64,000 nt of DNA from Coptis chinensis (Eukaryota; Streptophyta; Magnoliopsida; Ranunculales; Ranunculaceae): the NCBI GenBank assembly GCA_015680905.1, contig CM027377.1, forward strand, positions 64,563,501 to 64,627,500, given 5' to 3'. The notes under the pieces are model-generated. The model was not told the DNA's origin. It saw only the letters and a list, made by a program, of their open reading frames with translations, and searched no databases. Every line of letters begins with the position of its first letter. The stretch's first letter is position 1. Position numbers and translations under genes: made by a program. Below are positions 9,655 through 20,611 of this stretch, piece by piece.

Positions 9655-10875
9655 TGATAAGAGCCCAAAACTGTAGTTTTAACTCCTTAACAATCATACT
9701 TTTAGACCAATTATGTGAGTAATAAGTAAGAGTTAATACTGATTACGTGTTTTTATGCATTTCAGGCTTTAAAGTCAATTATGTGCAGAAATGTGCCACT
9801 TTGATGAGATAAAGGAGCAAGGGTTGGTTGCTAAGAAGTTCTGTGATAAAGGCCAAGATTCAAGGAGACAAAGCCTTTGTAAAGCCCGGTCAAAATTTGA
9901 AAAGTCAAGGTCAACGCGGGCGTAACTTGACACACAAAGTCGTGAAACTCCGAGAAGGTCATATCTTTGGACTCAGATCTTGGAATTGGGAGTAGCTTAT
10001 GTCAAAACGACCGGCTCGAAAAGAGCTTTCCAATGATCCAAGCCTTGGCCCAATCAGAGGAGCAGAAGTGGACGAAACATCTGTCGAAGGCAACTGTAGC
10101 TGAAGAGCCCATTTTGGACTAAAGAAATTGGGTTTTGGGCCCGATTTTCCGGCCCAAAACATGGCTCCAAGCCCATGCACGATTTTTGGATCTGGAAGTA
10201 TAAAAACAAAAGCTTGACTCTTTGTTAAAGGCAATTAGGTTAGGTAGCAAAAGTAGTTAGGTTAGGAAGCTAATGTTAATGGAGTTTAGGGTTAGAATAA
10301 TTTTTAGATCTAGAATTAAATCTCTATTTTAATTAGTTTCCATTTCCCTTGTTTTAATTTAAAGTATTAAAATATTGTTCTTGCTTCATTAGATAAATAA
10401 AGTAGTTTATTATTGATCAAATTCAATTTTGTCATTTATCTATTGCTTAGATCTAATTTCATTTCTTGGTTGTTAGTCATTTAGAGTAGTTATTGATGTT
10501 GGGTTGGATTATTGTTCATTAAATTCATAAATTAGGTTGTCTTCATTTTGATTCTTAGACTATTGTTAAATTTAGATTTATAAAGTTTTAATTTCAGTTT
10601 AACTTAATTATGTCTTATTGTTATTATTGTTCTTGTGTTGGGAATGGTAGTATAGAAATTTCACACCAAACACATCACTCTCACCATTGTTCCTTTTGGT
10701 TTGATTAGTTGAATTCTATTTAGTCTTGATAGATTGAGAGTGGAGCGAATCGACGACTCTCTCGATATTACTTCATTATTGAGAGTAGGAATATTGATAT
10801 AAACACGTATTTACGTAATTTGATTATTTGTGTTTTACGATAGATAGTTAGAATCACGTAAAATTACTTTTATCA
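9655..10875 (+). repeat. Element A 5' LTR (1221 bp)
   Basis: TGATAAGAGCCC to TTTTATCA. A TATAAAAA box at 10199-10206 is a likely core promoter. Identity to the 3' LTR is high (by eye above 95%), with differences clustered at a few CAG/CTG and CG sites. Confidence 0.92.
10199..10206 (+). promoter_or_regulatory. LTR TATA box, element A
   Basis: TATAAAAA lies about 545 bp into the LTR. It is conserved in the B LTRs (21037-21044, 46617-46624) and D LTRs (26288-26295, 39605-39612 on the minus strand). Confidence 0.6.
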
Positions 10876-10877
10876 AA

Positions 10878-10893
10878 TGGCTTCACTGCCATC
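10878..10893 (+). promoter_or_regulatory. Primer-binding site remnant, element A
   Basis: Two bases after the LTR, TGGCTTCACTGCCATC corresponds to a family form TGGCGCCGCTGCC, close to the complement of the tRNA-Asp 3' end used by Athila elements. The centre is altered in this copy. Confidence 0.55.
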
Positions 10894-11099
10894 TTAATCT
10901 CGTTCAAGACAAGAATTCAATTGCTTGAATCAAGGGCAATCCCCCATTCTCTACCCACCCACCCTTTTAATTTTTCATTCTTATTTCTTGATTTTCGAAC
11001 CGTTTCCTTTGTTTCAGGCATAGGGGCTGCGGATTCACTGAGAAAACACTGCGGTGAAGGTATTTCTAAATTTTCGAAAAATTCTGAAAATTTTCATAC

Positions 11100-11690
11100 A
11101 TATTATTGAATGTGTTGTTGATTTACTGGAATATTTTCAGATTTTTCAAAGTTGGTTTACCTTGTGAAACAAATACGATCTTTACAGTGCTGCATTTCAG
11201 TTTTCACACCGTATGTTCTTGAAAAACAGACGAATAAGGTTACTTAGGGAGTTATAAAAATTCTATAATTTTTACAGGAGTATCTATCCTAAGTCAGAAG
11301 TGTTTAGTAAAAATTTGACAAGTTTTTGATTTGTTTTGACCTCCTAAATAGTAGAGTGTTTCAAGTGTGTTTCTGCAGTGTTGCAAATACTTAATATCTG
11401 GAACACCAGCCAATAAGGAGAGGTTGTAGGACTCCAATTGCTCTAAATTTTTTACAGGAACAATTAGGATCTGTCAGGAGTCTCCAGTAAAAATTTGGAA
11501 ATTTTTAGATTTGTTTTGATGGGTTAACCATTCGGTTGTTTGTATTGTGTCCGAAAACCGTTTCGCAAACTTTGAAGGGTTGTAGAGGGACTTTCACAGC
11601 TCCGATTGATCTGATATTTTACAGGCTACTTGTAAGACGTCTTAGCAAATTACTATAAAAATTTCAGATTTTTTGGAGAACAATAAAAGG
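11100..11690 (+). repeat. Degenerate ~170-180-bp tandem repeats in the element A leader
   Basis: Three or four loose copies share TTTTTACAGG (11270, 11450, 11617) and 'agtaaaaatttg...tttttgatttgttttga'. The TTTTACAG|G core resembles a 3' splice site each time. Confidence 0.6.
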
Positions 11691-11703
11691 CCTAAAAATT
11701 GAA

Positions 11704-11812
11704 AACCCTGGAGCGCGACCCGCGCCCAAACAGAGCGCGACCACGCCCAAAACACTGGACATTCGACAAAACAGAGGGCACTCGCGCCCAACCCGCGCCC
11801 TACAAGGAAAAT
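11704..11812 (+). repeat. GC-rich GCGC leader block before ORF1, element A
   Basis: Repeats of GAGCGCGACCCGCGCCC-like units lie about 270 bp before the gag ATG. Equivalents occur in B (22125-22300) and D (38330-38530, minus). Confidence 0.65.
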
Positions 11813-12077
11813 TCATCGTGAACAGCCCGATTTTCACAGGAAAGTTCAAATTTCTATTCCTTAAAGTTATAAAGTGTTTCTAACTTGTTAAATACACTGA
11901 AATCGCGTATACAAGACGCTATTCAAACGCAAGCGTAGCAAGGAGGCATTCAGTCTCCTTCTTCCACTCCTCGCCTCTTACGTGAGGAGGAGTTTTAATT
12001 CTAGTAGAATCAGGCTTGTTTTTGAAGAAATAAATACAACACGCCTATCTAGAATTTCACACACTACACTTGCATCA

Positions 12078-14926
12078 ATGGCTAAAGAACAAAGAGACTC
12101 CTCTCTCGATTTTTATAAAGCCCTAAACGATGGCCCTAAGTGGGTGCATCGTTCTTGCAGACCTAGTGGGGATTTTCGAATCCCCTAATATATTTAACTT
12201 GTTACCGGTTTTTCATGATTTAGACCACGAGAAGCCTTTACCAGCACACGCGTAGGATAGACCAAGTTCTCACTACATTCCATCATCCTAGCGTAAGTCC
12301 GGAACAAGTTAAACTTAGGGTGTTTCCTTTCACCCTGGCCGACAAGGGCGTCTTGGTTAATCTGCCCAAACGCCAAACTCTGTGGACTCATGGGCTCAAC
12401 TTGTTCAATTGTTCATGGAACAGTTTTACCACCACCGAAGACAGATGAAATGCTTCACAAGATTCATTTCTTCCACCATAATCCTCATGAATCCTTTTCG
12501 AGGCACGGAATCATTTCAGCGATCTTCTCATTGAATGCCGCATCATAATCTTGCGAAAGACACGCTTGTTCGTGCTTTCTTCAAGGGGCTTTCACATTAT
12601 CATAAGGAGGTTCTAGATATCATGGTAGGGGTAGTTTTCTTAGTAAAGGAGCCTTGGAGGCTTATACATTCTTAGAATATCAATCTAAGAGGAACAACAA
12701 TTGGGGAGGTAACGATTCCTCCCGGCTCCTCTCCTTCTTCTCTTGAGGTTAAACATGATCCCGAAGCTTAAAACTCTTTATCGATGCCCTCACTAAAAGG
12801 TAGATGCCATCTCGTTCAACAACAACCCACTCCAGTCATGAACATTAACTCTACTCGTTGTAATAATGCATTTGTAGTCTTGAGCATTCCGACTTCTATT
12901 GTCCTCTTGTCTATGCACAAACACCACCACAACCACCACACTTCAACCAGTTAACTCAACATCAAGGACAAGGGAACTTAGGTGACCAGAATAGAGGTTT
13001 AGTACCCATAACCCAGAACTATCAACATCAAGACATGAACGCTCAACAAGCTTTAATTCCAATACAACCATCTACAGACAAAGTAGTAGTGACCTTGTTG
13101 GAGAAACAAAATCAAATTATGCAACAAAACTCCAACTTGATGAAAGATCAGCAGGATCAAAACTCTAATATGATGAAACAAACGATGCAAATGATGCAGT
13201 CTTTGTGCCAAAAGGTTATTGACATGTCTTCTAACCAAAATAATAACCAAACCGGGTGTTTCCAAGTCAAGCAATGCCTAATCCTAAGTCAACAAACACC
13301 ACCTTGAAATAAAAAGTATTCAGTGTAATGGTAATATAAACCAAGGGGACTCTGCAGTCACTACCCCTTCGCTTCGTATGCAGTAGTTGATAACCAAGTG
13401 ACTATACCTAAAGATTACCCCCAAACTAAAAATGATACCATACCAAATACTATAATAGAAACTGAAGACCCTACAATTTGTAGAAGTACGGTTACACCAC
13501 AAACCAAAAGGGAAAACATTACAAGACCCAATAATAGAAAGTGAAGACCCTACACCTGTAGAGGTTCCAATATGGAAATCTAGTTGAAAGTGATAAAAGA
13601 TAAAGCAACGGTTAACAAATATGTTCCCCTCATATTAGGCATAAAGATAAACCACCGTATCCGAGAGACTAATTGTGTCTAAAAAGGGCGAGAATTTTGA
13701 TGAGATTAGGGAAGTGTTTAAAAATCTAACTATCAACTTACCTTTTCTAGATGCTATAAAAAGTCTACGGACACGCTTAAGTTTCTAAAAGAGTTGTGCA
13801 CCAAGAAGAGGAAAACCAACATACCCCACGAAGCCTTGTTAACGAACAATATCCATCTTTATCTGAACATAATGGAATTGTTAAGTACAAGGACCACGGT
13901 AGCCCCATGTACAATGTACCTTAGGTGATACCTTTATAACAACTGCTTTATTAGACACGGGAGCGAGTGTTAACTTACTCCCTTTTATTTATATAAACAA
14001 CTGGGTCTAACAAAACTTCAACCAACCAAAATGACTTTGCGGTTAGCCGATCGTTCTATTAAGTATCCCAATGGTGTAGTTGAAAATATTCTCGTTAAAG
14101 TTCAGGATTTTTACTATCCGGCCGACTTTGTTATTCTCGACACAGAAGTTGCTCATGATTCCATTCCCATCATCTTAGGTATGCGTCCTTTCTTGGCAAC
14201 CGCCAATGCTCAAATCAATTGTCGGGATGGCTCAATGACTCTTTCTTTTGGAAATCTTTTCGTAGAAGTTAACATGTTTAGACAAAACAGGGACAACTAG
14301 GTTTGCCTATAGAAGGAGAAGTGAAGTCCATTGAGAGTTTTGTACCTCACATTAGTGCGGTGACGGCTTTAGTCCCCACACTAGTAGACCCCCCTCTTAT
14401 GGAAGAAGACAAAGATCACAATTTTGACTCTTTGAACATAACTGAACTAGACAAAGAATTTTCAACCATGCCTTCTGACCATACAAGAGATGTACTACAC
14501 CTCACAATAGACGAGATAGATGAATTCCTCAAAGATGGAGATGAATACCATAATTATATGGATGTGAACAACCTAGATGAGGAATTCGGACGAGTTTCTA
14601 AGAACTGTGATGATCCACCTTCTCAAGCACTACCTAGAGCACCACCCTACCACCATCCACCTGAGTTAATCCCTCATAAAATCCAATCATTCTTCCCACC
14701 CTTTTCTTCTAACACTTATCCACATTCCAAGTATTTTCCAAAACCATTCATTTACTCACGATCATTCACTTGGACTCCTTCTTATTCAACGAAGTTGTGT
14801 CGTAGAAAGTTTTGGAGCTTGATTCTGTTTGGTGGTGCACTCCATGTTAACTATTTATGGAAAGATCCACAATTGTTTAGATTGATATATGGGAAACTGC
14901 ATGTAAATACATATATATCACTTTAA
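12078..14926 (+). pseudogene. Element A ORF1: gag-protease with hydrophobic tail, frameshifted
   Basis: The gag start MAKEQRDSSLDFYKAL is at 12078. Gag homology continues through 12190-12700 in broken frames. A Q/N-rich part (13035-13307) has MMKQTMQMMQSLCQKV. The retroviral-type protease follows with the DTG active site at 13954-13962, DRSIKYPNGVVENILV and an IIILG-like flap end. After the protease the frame (14303-14926) continues through an acidic stretch to a Pro-rich region and a tail containing LCRRKFWSLILFGG and YLWKDPQLFRLI. No RT follows. The same tail ends ORF1 in B and C. Many small indels break the frame. Confidence 0.75.
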
Positions 14927-14997
14927 GTTTAGGGAATCTGACATTAAAAGACCCACGTTTTAAAACAAATTTTTACAAACCTGTTTTCAAAAATTTG

Positions 14998-15008
14998 TTT
15001 GGGGGTGG
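14998..15008 (+). promoter_or_regulatory. Oligopurine tract (i) with stem, element A
   Basis: TTTGGGGGTGG. AACAAATTTTT at about 14965 pairs with AAAAATTTGTT immediately before the G run (11-bp stem). It lies 72 nt after the ORF1 stop. Confidence 0.55.
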
Positions 15009-15570
15009 GGTGTTTGGTTTTTCCATGCTTGATCACTAAACTTCCTATTCTTATCCCCCCCCTCGCTCCCTTTAAGAGTAGCTAGATTTCTCTTTGTTTG
15101 TTGTTTTGATGTTGTCTTTTATTATTTTTAGTAGATAGGATGTTACGTTGTTAAATTCGTAGTTAACTTTGAATTTGGTAGTTAAATGTTGTTTGAATTT
15201 CAATTTTAATATAATGTTGTTCTTTTCAAATTGTACATGGTTTTATTGTTAATCCCACCTTCGAATTGTTTGGGGGTGGTATTATTTATTCTATCATGAT
15301 TTGTAGAAGATCCTCCATTTTAGAGTTTGTTTTGGAGTGAAGGTTGAGAATATTGTCATAATTGGCATACCTATGATTAGATGTGGTGGTATGATGAAAT
15401 CTAAGAGAGTTTAGAAGTTACTAGTCTAAATCCAAAGATATAAAAGATATTAGGGTTGTTATAGAATCAAGAATATGAGTTGTTTCCGTTTTGGTTCGGA
15501 AATTTTATTGTTTCGGAAATTGCCTTAAAGCTTTTGGCAACTTACCGATTCGTTTTAACAATTCAAAACC
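15009..15570 (+). other. Element A spacer where ORF2 is missing
   Basis: E, B and D carry ORF2 here, but A jumps from the tract (i) flank to the ORF2 3' flank (near 15120). Tract (ii) TTTGGGGGTGG is at 15269-15279. No gene is seen. Confidence 0.65.
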
Positions 15571-15578
15571 TATAAAAA
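15571..15578 (+). promoter_or_regulatory. Possible internal TATA box upstream of ORF3, element A
   Basis: TATAAAAA is followed after about 10 nt by 'ttcattctacactcacaaccc'. The position is conserved in all five copies. Confidence 0.5.
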
Positions 15579-15689
15579 CTTCATTCATTCTACACTCACA
15601 ACCCACACTACACCTAACTTCCATTTTCACCTTTCACTCCCACGTTTCCCACGTTTCGGTCGCATTTTTCACTTAATCAACACCTCGAG

Positions 15690-15845
15690 ATGCGCCAGCG
15701 AGGAAATAAGCGTGCTCTCTACACTTTTGTCGAAATTTTGTTGAGGAGCGCCAGCAACAAGTCAGCGAACTTCGCGCTCAAACACTGGAATTCAAAATAC
15801 AGAGGCGACTTAGCGCCCTAGTTTGGCGCTCGGCCTCGACTTCCT
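15690..15845 (+). repeat. GC-rich GCGC leader block before ORF3, element A
   Basis: GCGCCAGC, GCGCTC and GCGCCC units are separated by 'cactggaattcaaaa' spacers and end about 70 bp before the ORF3 ATG. Confidence 0.6.
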
Positions 15846-15917
15846 TCGACCAGAAAAATTCCAGTTTTCTGCGGGTTGTTCGGTTCATTCGCGAAATTGT
15901 TCAGAGCATAGTTCGAG

Positions 15918-16700
15918 ATGACATCTCCTATAATAATACGGAACAGTCTTTCAAATATTTGTTTCAAAGCACTACTTATGGTGCTTGGTTTTATGAGGTG
16001 ATCACACGCGTAATTTGGGAACCGCTTATGGTTCTTGCTAGCATTTGTTCTTGGACTTGCCATGCCCGCTGAAATACAAGACCCATGATGCTATTGGGTA
16101 GATAATATGCATGTCTACACTTATGACTTTTGCATGAGGCTTATGGGTCCGGCATTTTCGTGTAGAGGACCAAGGGACATATAACGTAGCCCTTGGTAGC
16201 TTGTCCCTTAATGTGATACGGTAATGTTCTTTATCATGCTAAACATATTAGGGGAGTGGCATTTTTCTTCTGCGAATGATGCCACTTGCGATGTTTTCCT
16301 TGCTTTAGCTGAGGAACCCCCTGCTATATGACCTTCCTAAGACCTTAATGTCTAGTTTAGCACGAGCCCATAGCATGAGGCATAAGTATCTTCTTATGCC
16401 TATATTAGTTTCCGTATTATGCTATGTTTCTTTCCCTTTTTTGTGCCCGTTTCACGGATTGGGTTGGGGTCGACATTTGTGAGACCCACCAATTATATTA
16501 TCGGATCTTTCCGTGCAATGACTTGGCAAGGATGGAGGATACAACCTCATCAGGTTGCACCTTACACCCCATCCGACCAAGTGGCGCTTAATAGGTTAGC
16601 AATCATAGATGATAAATGGCGTGAAGCATGGCAAATTATCATGGCATGGCAGGACGCGAAGGAACCTCACTTCTTGATAGAAGAGGAGGATGACGAGTAA
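15918..16700 (+). pseudogene. Element A ORF3, unknown 3' protein, deleted and frameshifted
   Basis: An ATG at 15918 (MTSPIII) begins ORF3, as in B. An internal deletion near 16025 removes about 130 bp compared with B, and several indels follow. The C-terminal block is intact from 16419: MTWQGWRIQPHQVAPYTPSD, MAWQDAK and an acidic end, with TAA at 16698-16700. No known family is recognised. The hydrophobic middle part and acidic tail are the only clear traits. Confidence 0.62.
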
Positions 16701-16714
16701 ACGCTGGAGTGGAG

Positions 16715-16850
16715 GTAAGTTTTTAGTTTCAGTTAGTGTCTGCTTATGTCCCAAGCAATTTAATTCTGTTAACCACATAATGGGTGGAACTCTTATAGAG
16801 TTGCGTCAGTTTACTTTTCTATATTAGTATGTTATAACCTTGTTTTGCAG
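16715..16850 (+). other. Conserved 136-bp intron after ORF3 stop, element A
   Basis: Donor GGAG|GTAAGTTT starts 14 nt after the stop; acceptor TGTTTTGCAG|ATGTTCC. Both sites are canonical. Confidence 0.65.
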
Positions 16851-16931
16851 ATGTTCCAGAATTTCACGCATTTCCATGGTATTTTTCTACCCTCTTTATT
16901 TAAATGCTTTGAGGACAAAGCATTCTTCTTG

Positions 16932-16940
16932 TTTGGGGGG
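16932..16940 (+). promoter_or_regulatory. Oligopurine tract (iii) with AGGA hairpin, element A
   Basis: TTTGGGGGG is preceded by ATGCTTTG-AGGA-CAAAGCAT, an 8-bp stem with an AGGA loop. Confidence 0.6.
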
Positions 16941-18475
16941 CATAGAAATACGTGTAATTAAGGCATCTGTTAGGATATAGATATGTATAATATGCATTTG
17001 TTTTCAAGTTAAAAATTTCAAAAATATAAATAAATAAGTTTATGCTATACACTTAGGAATATTGGTATTGTTTTCTTTCTCTATGCTTTTAACAATCTAG
17101 AAGTCTCCGTAGCTTTTTGCATCGAGAATAATTGTTAGAAACTTAGGTTAATATGTAGGTAATAATCTTTGCATCTATCTATAAATATATTACATGAGTA
17201 TCTATGATTGTTAGTAGTAAGTTTCTCAAATCTAGGCTAGAGTACTTATTCTACAAATCGCGGAGAATATAGCCTAAAGCCTTATATGAGCTTAAACATT
17301 TGAGAAATGACACAAGGGAGAAGTAAAATCGGATAGAGAAATCACACGCCCACTTGCTTGATCACTATGCCATATCCTAAGCGAGAATTTAGGCCCTCTT
17401 TGGATCGATATAGCCAAAAATTCAAACCTATGAATTATTTTCCGCTAGTCACCCCTCTCGAGCCTTTCTTTAGCCTTCCATAAACCACAATTTCCTTTAC
17501 CTGTTACAAAAACAAAACAAAATAAAAAATTCAACTTACCCAATCTAGAATAAGTCCGAGAATAGAGCGAGTGAAGAAAGAAGAAGAGAAAAAACCGCGG
17601 TAAACAAAAATTAGTTAGTTGCTTGAGGAAAAGAAAAGAAGTTTCCATTCAAAAAAAAAAAATAGAAATAAATAAAAACTCAAAAAATAGAATAAAAGGG
17701 AGTCAAAAGCCAAAGAAAAGAAAAAAAAAAATATGGCTAAGGATGGAAACAAAGTATAGAAGCAAAAGAAAATAACAAGGTTTCTCTAAGTTACATAATA
17801 TGAAGACTCTATTATCTCGGACTTGTCCTTTTGAATATCCATTTCCTTCCATCTTAAACCATCTCCTAATCCCATGAACACCTAATAAAGACCTCTAGCT
17901 CAATTAGGAATAGGTTAGTGTGATAGTAAGTGGCAGATGTGTTTGATCGACTCCGGCTTCCTTGTGTGTCATTGAGATTGTAAGGTAAAGTGTGCCCACT
18001 GCACACTGGAGTAGCGAAACTTGAGCGGAAAAATCGAGTGATTTTTGTCTTGACTTTTATGTGAGGACCTACTTAAGGACGCTATTCCGAGTTTTCAGAA
18101 ACGGACCTGCTAAGCATTTCATAGCATTACTCATTGTATATATGTTATTCGTAGATGATTGATTATTATGCATATATTAGCTTAGGTTTCGACATCCTCT
18201 GTATTCATTGCCAGTGAGATGTATAGATAATTGAGACATAAATAAGGAAACAATAGTTTTATTTCTTAGTCGTTGTAGTATAGATGAAGTTTGTGAGTAC
18301 CTTCACTGGAAAACTCTCACGAGGCTATAACTCGTCCACTAGGGAATTCCTAGTGGTTTAAGGCCTTATTGCATATGGTAAATGCAATCGCGACTCAAAT
18401 AAACGAGTAGTTAGAACTCATTTTTGGTCACTTATTCTAATTTCTCATATTTGCTTGAGGACAAGTAAAATGCTG
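16941..18475 (+). other. Conserved noncoding spacer, element A
   Basis: About 1.5 kb, no gene; collinear with 6074-7645 in E and 44599-46173 in B. A-rich tracts at 17500-17800. Confidence 0.6.
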
Positions 18476-18486
18476 TTTGGGGGTGG
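18476..18486 (+). promoter_or_regulatory. Polypurine tract of element A
   Basis: TTTGGGGGTGG, 2 nt before the 3' LTR, preceded by TTGCTTG-AGGA-CAAGTAA. Confidence 0.82.
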
Positions 18487-18488
18487 TT

Positions 18489-19703
18489 TGATAAGAGCCC
18501 AAAACTCTAGTTTTAACTCCTTAACAATCATACTTTTAGACCAATTATGTGAGTAATAAGTAAGAGTTAATACTCGACACGTGTTTTATGCATTTCGGGC
18601 TTCAAAGTCAATTATGTGCAGAAATGTGCCACTTTGATGAGATAAAGGAGCAAGGGTTGGTTGCTAAGAAGTTCTGTGATAAAGGCCAAGATTCAAGGAG
18701 ACAAAGCCTTTGTAAAGCCGGTCCAAAAGCTGAAAAGTCAAGGTCAACGCGGGCGTAAACAAACACACAAAGTCAGCAGAACTTCCGAAGGCCATATCTT
18801 TGGACTCAGATCTCGGAATTGGGAGTAGCTTATGTCAAAACGACCGGCTCGAAAAGAGCTTTCCAATGGTCCAAGCCTTGGCCCAATCAAAGGAGCAGAA
18901 GTGGATGAAACATCTGTCGAAGGCAACTGTAGCTGAAGAGCCCATTTTGGACTAAAGAAATTGGGTTTTGGGCCCGATTTTCCGGCCCAAAACATGGCTC
19001 CAAGCCCATGCACGATTTTTGGATCTGGAAGTATAAAAACAAAAGCTTGACTCTTTGTTAAAGGCAATTAGGTTAGGTAGCAAAAGTAGTTAGGTTAGGA
19101 AGCTAATGTTAATGGAGTTTAGGGTTAGAATAATTTTTAGATCTAGAATTAAATCTCTATTTTAATTAGTTTTCATTTCCCTTGTTTTAATTTAAAGTAT
19201 TAAAATATTGTTCTTGCTTCATTAGATAAATAAAGTAGTTTATTATTGATCAAATTCAATTTTGTCATTTATCTATTGCTTAGATCTAATTTCATTTCTT
19301 GGTTGTTAGTCATTTCGTAGTTATTGATGTTGGGTTGGATTATTGTTCATTAAATTCATAAATTAGGTTGTCCTCATTTTGATTCTTAGACTATTGTTAA
19401 ATTTAGATTTATAAAGTTTTAATTTCAGTTTAACTTAATTATGTCTTATTGTTATTATTGTTCTTGTGTTGGGAATGGTAGTATAGAAATTTCACACCAA
19501 ACACATCACTCTCACCATTGTTCCTTTTGGTTTGATTAGTTGAATTCTATTTAGTCTTGATAGATTGAGAGTGGAACGAATCCTGACTCTCTGATATTAC
19601 TTCATTATTGAGAGTAGGAATATTGATATAAACACGTATTTATGTAATTTGATTATTTGTGTTTACGCATAGATAGTTAGAATACGTAAAAGAACTTTTA
19701 TCA
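18489..19703 (+). repeat. Element A 3' LTR (1215 bp)
   Basis: Begins TGATAAGAGCCC, ends TTTTATCA at 19703, followed by ATAGG. Near-identical to 9655-10875. Confidence 0.92.
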
Positions 19704-19708
19704 ATAGG

Positions 19709-20606
19709 TCTTCGATTGCAGGGTTGGATCACGTGATTCGGCCATGACTCCCAGTAAAGTGTCCCAATATTGGTCCAATTCACTTCATACTCGCGTCCTG
19801 CCACAATTCTTATTCTCCAATTTGGTGTTGGAGGATCTATGGGTATAAGATGCACGTGACCCAACAGACGCACCATCCTTGTGACAGCGTAAAGCTCGAC
19901 AATGTTGAAAAAACATAGCAATCCCTCAAAAAATGCAATATCATCGATCGGGTTTGTATCTCTGACATTATAGTAGGGATGCCAATCAACCTGAAACAAA
20001 ATCAAATGTGTCATTAACAACACCAATGATCAATTACTAAAAAATATATATATAAACAAACTTAATTACTTACATTGAACTCATTCATATCATCTAGTAT
20101 CGCTCGATAATACTGCAATGGATGCGTTGTATTATAATAGTGTAGAGCAAGTACTGTGTGTCTATTAACACGCGACTGAGACAAGCTATAGTCAAAGTTT
20201 GGGACTACTCTGAGTACCGAAAAATACTCATTGATCCACGCCTAGATATACACAAATAGTTAATATATTGATAGAGTAATAAAATTAATATTAAAAAAAA
20301 TAATCTCTAAAATACTAAAGTTTTACCTGTAGAAGAGTCATATAGCCTGTAACCCCTTTCACCTTCGCACATGTGGCAGCCCCAAGACCTCTATACAAAA
20401 ATGCCAAAACTGATGCACCCCATGCATACTTTCCTATCTCACTGAATTTCAACAACGGCCTCAGATAACAAATAGGCACTCCAGTCCCAGACTTGTCAGT
20501 AAAAATGGCACATCCAAAGAAAAACAGGATAAAAGCTCTGACAGCCCGTTGGACTTCCTGGAAACTCAAGGCCTTCTCCACCACCTTCCCAGCAGCATCA
20601 CATATG
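19709..20606 (-). pseudogene. PMD (MAIN/MAIL-like) gene, middle part: exons 2-4
   Basis: Read on the minus strand: exon 2 end (20606-20327), intron (20243-20326, donor CAG|GTAAAA, acceptor TCTAG), exon 3 (20242-20074), intron (19991-20073, donor AAT|GTAAGT, acceptor TTTCAG) and exon 4 start (19990-19709). Typical PMD features are AWGASVLAFLYRGLGAAT, then GYMTLLQ across a splice to AWINEYF. The block HYYNTTHPLQYYRAILDDMN is followed by WRIRIVAGREYEVNWTNIGT. No stop or frameshift is seen in any of these exons. Both ends are cut by insertions: B at 20607-20611 (GGGCT) and A at 19704-19708 (ATAGG). Confidence 0.88.
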
Positions 20607-20611
20607 GGGCT

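Larger units (their letters stand above)
9655..19703 (+). mobile_element. Element A: Athila-family LTR retrotransposon without RT/integrase
   Basis: 10,049 bp with perfect TSD ATAGG (9650-9654, 19704-19708) and near-identical LTRs (1221 and 1215 bp). Internal order: primer site, repeated leader, GC block, ORF1 (gag-protease-tail), tract (i), tract (ii), GC block, ORF3, intron, tract (iii), spacer, polypurine tract. RT, RNase H, integrase and ORF2 are absent. It would need enzymes from a D-like copy to move. Confidence 0.92.

Noticed and set aside
9959..10234. Minus-strand frame repeated in all LTR copies (also 18744, 20839, 26291)
   Set aside because: It recurs because the LTR recurs; it overlaps the TATA region and shifts frame between copies.
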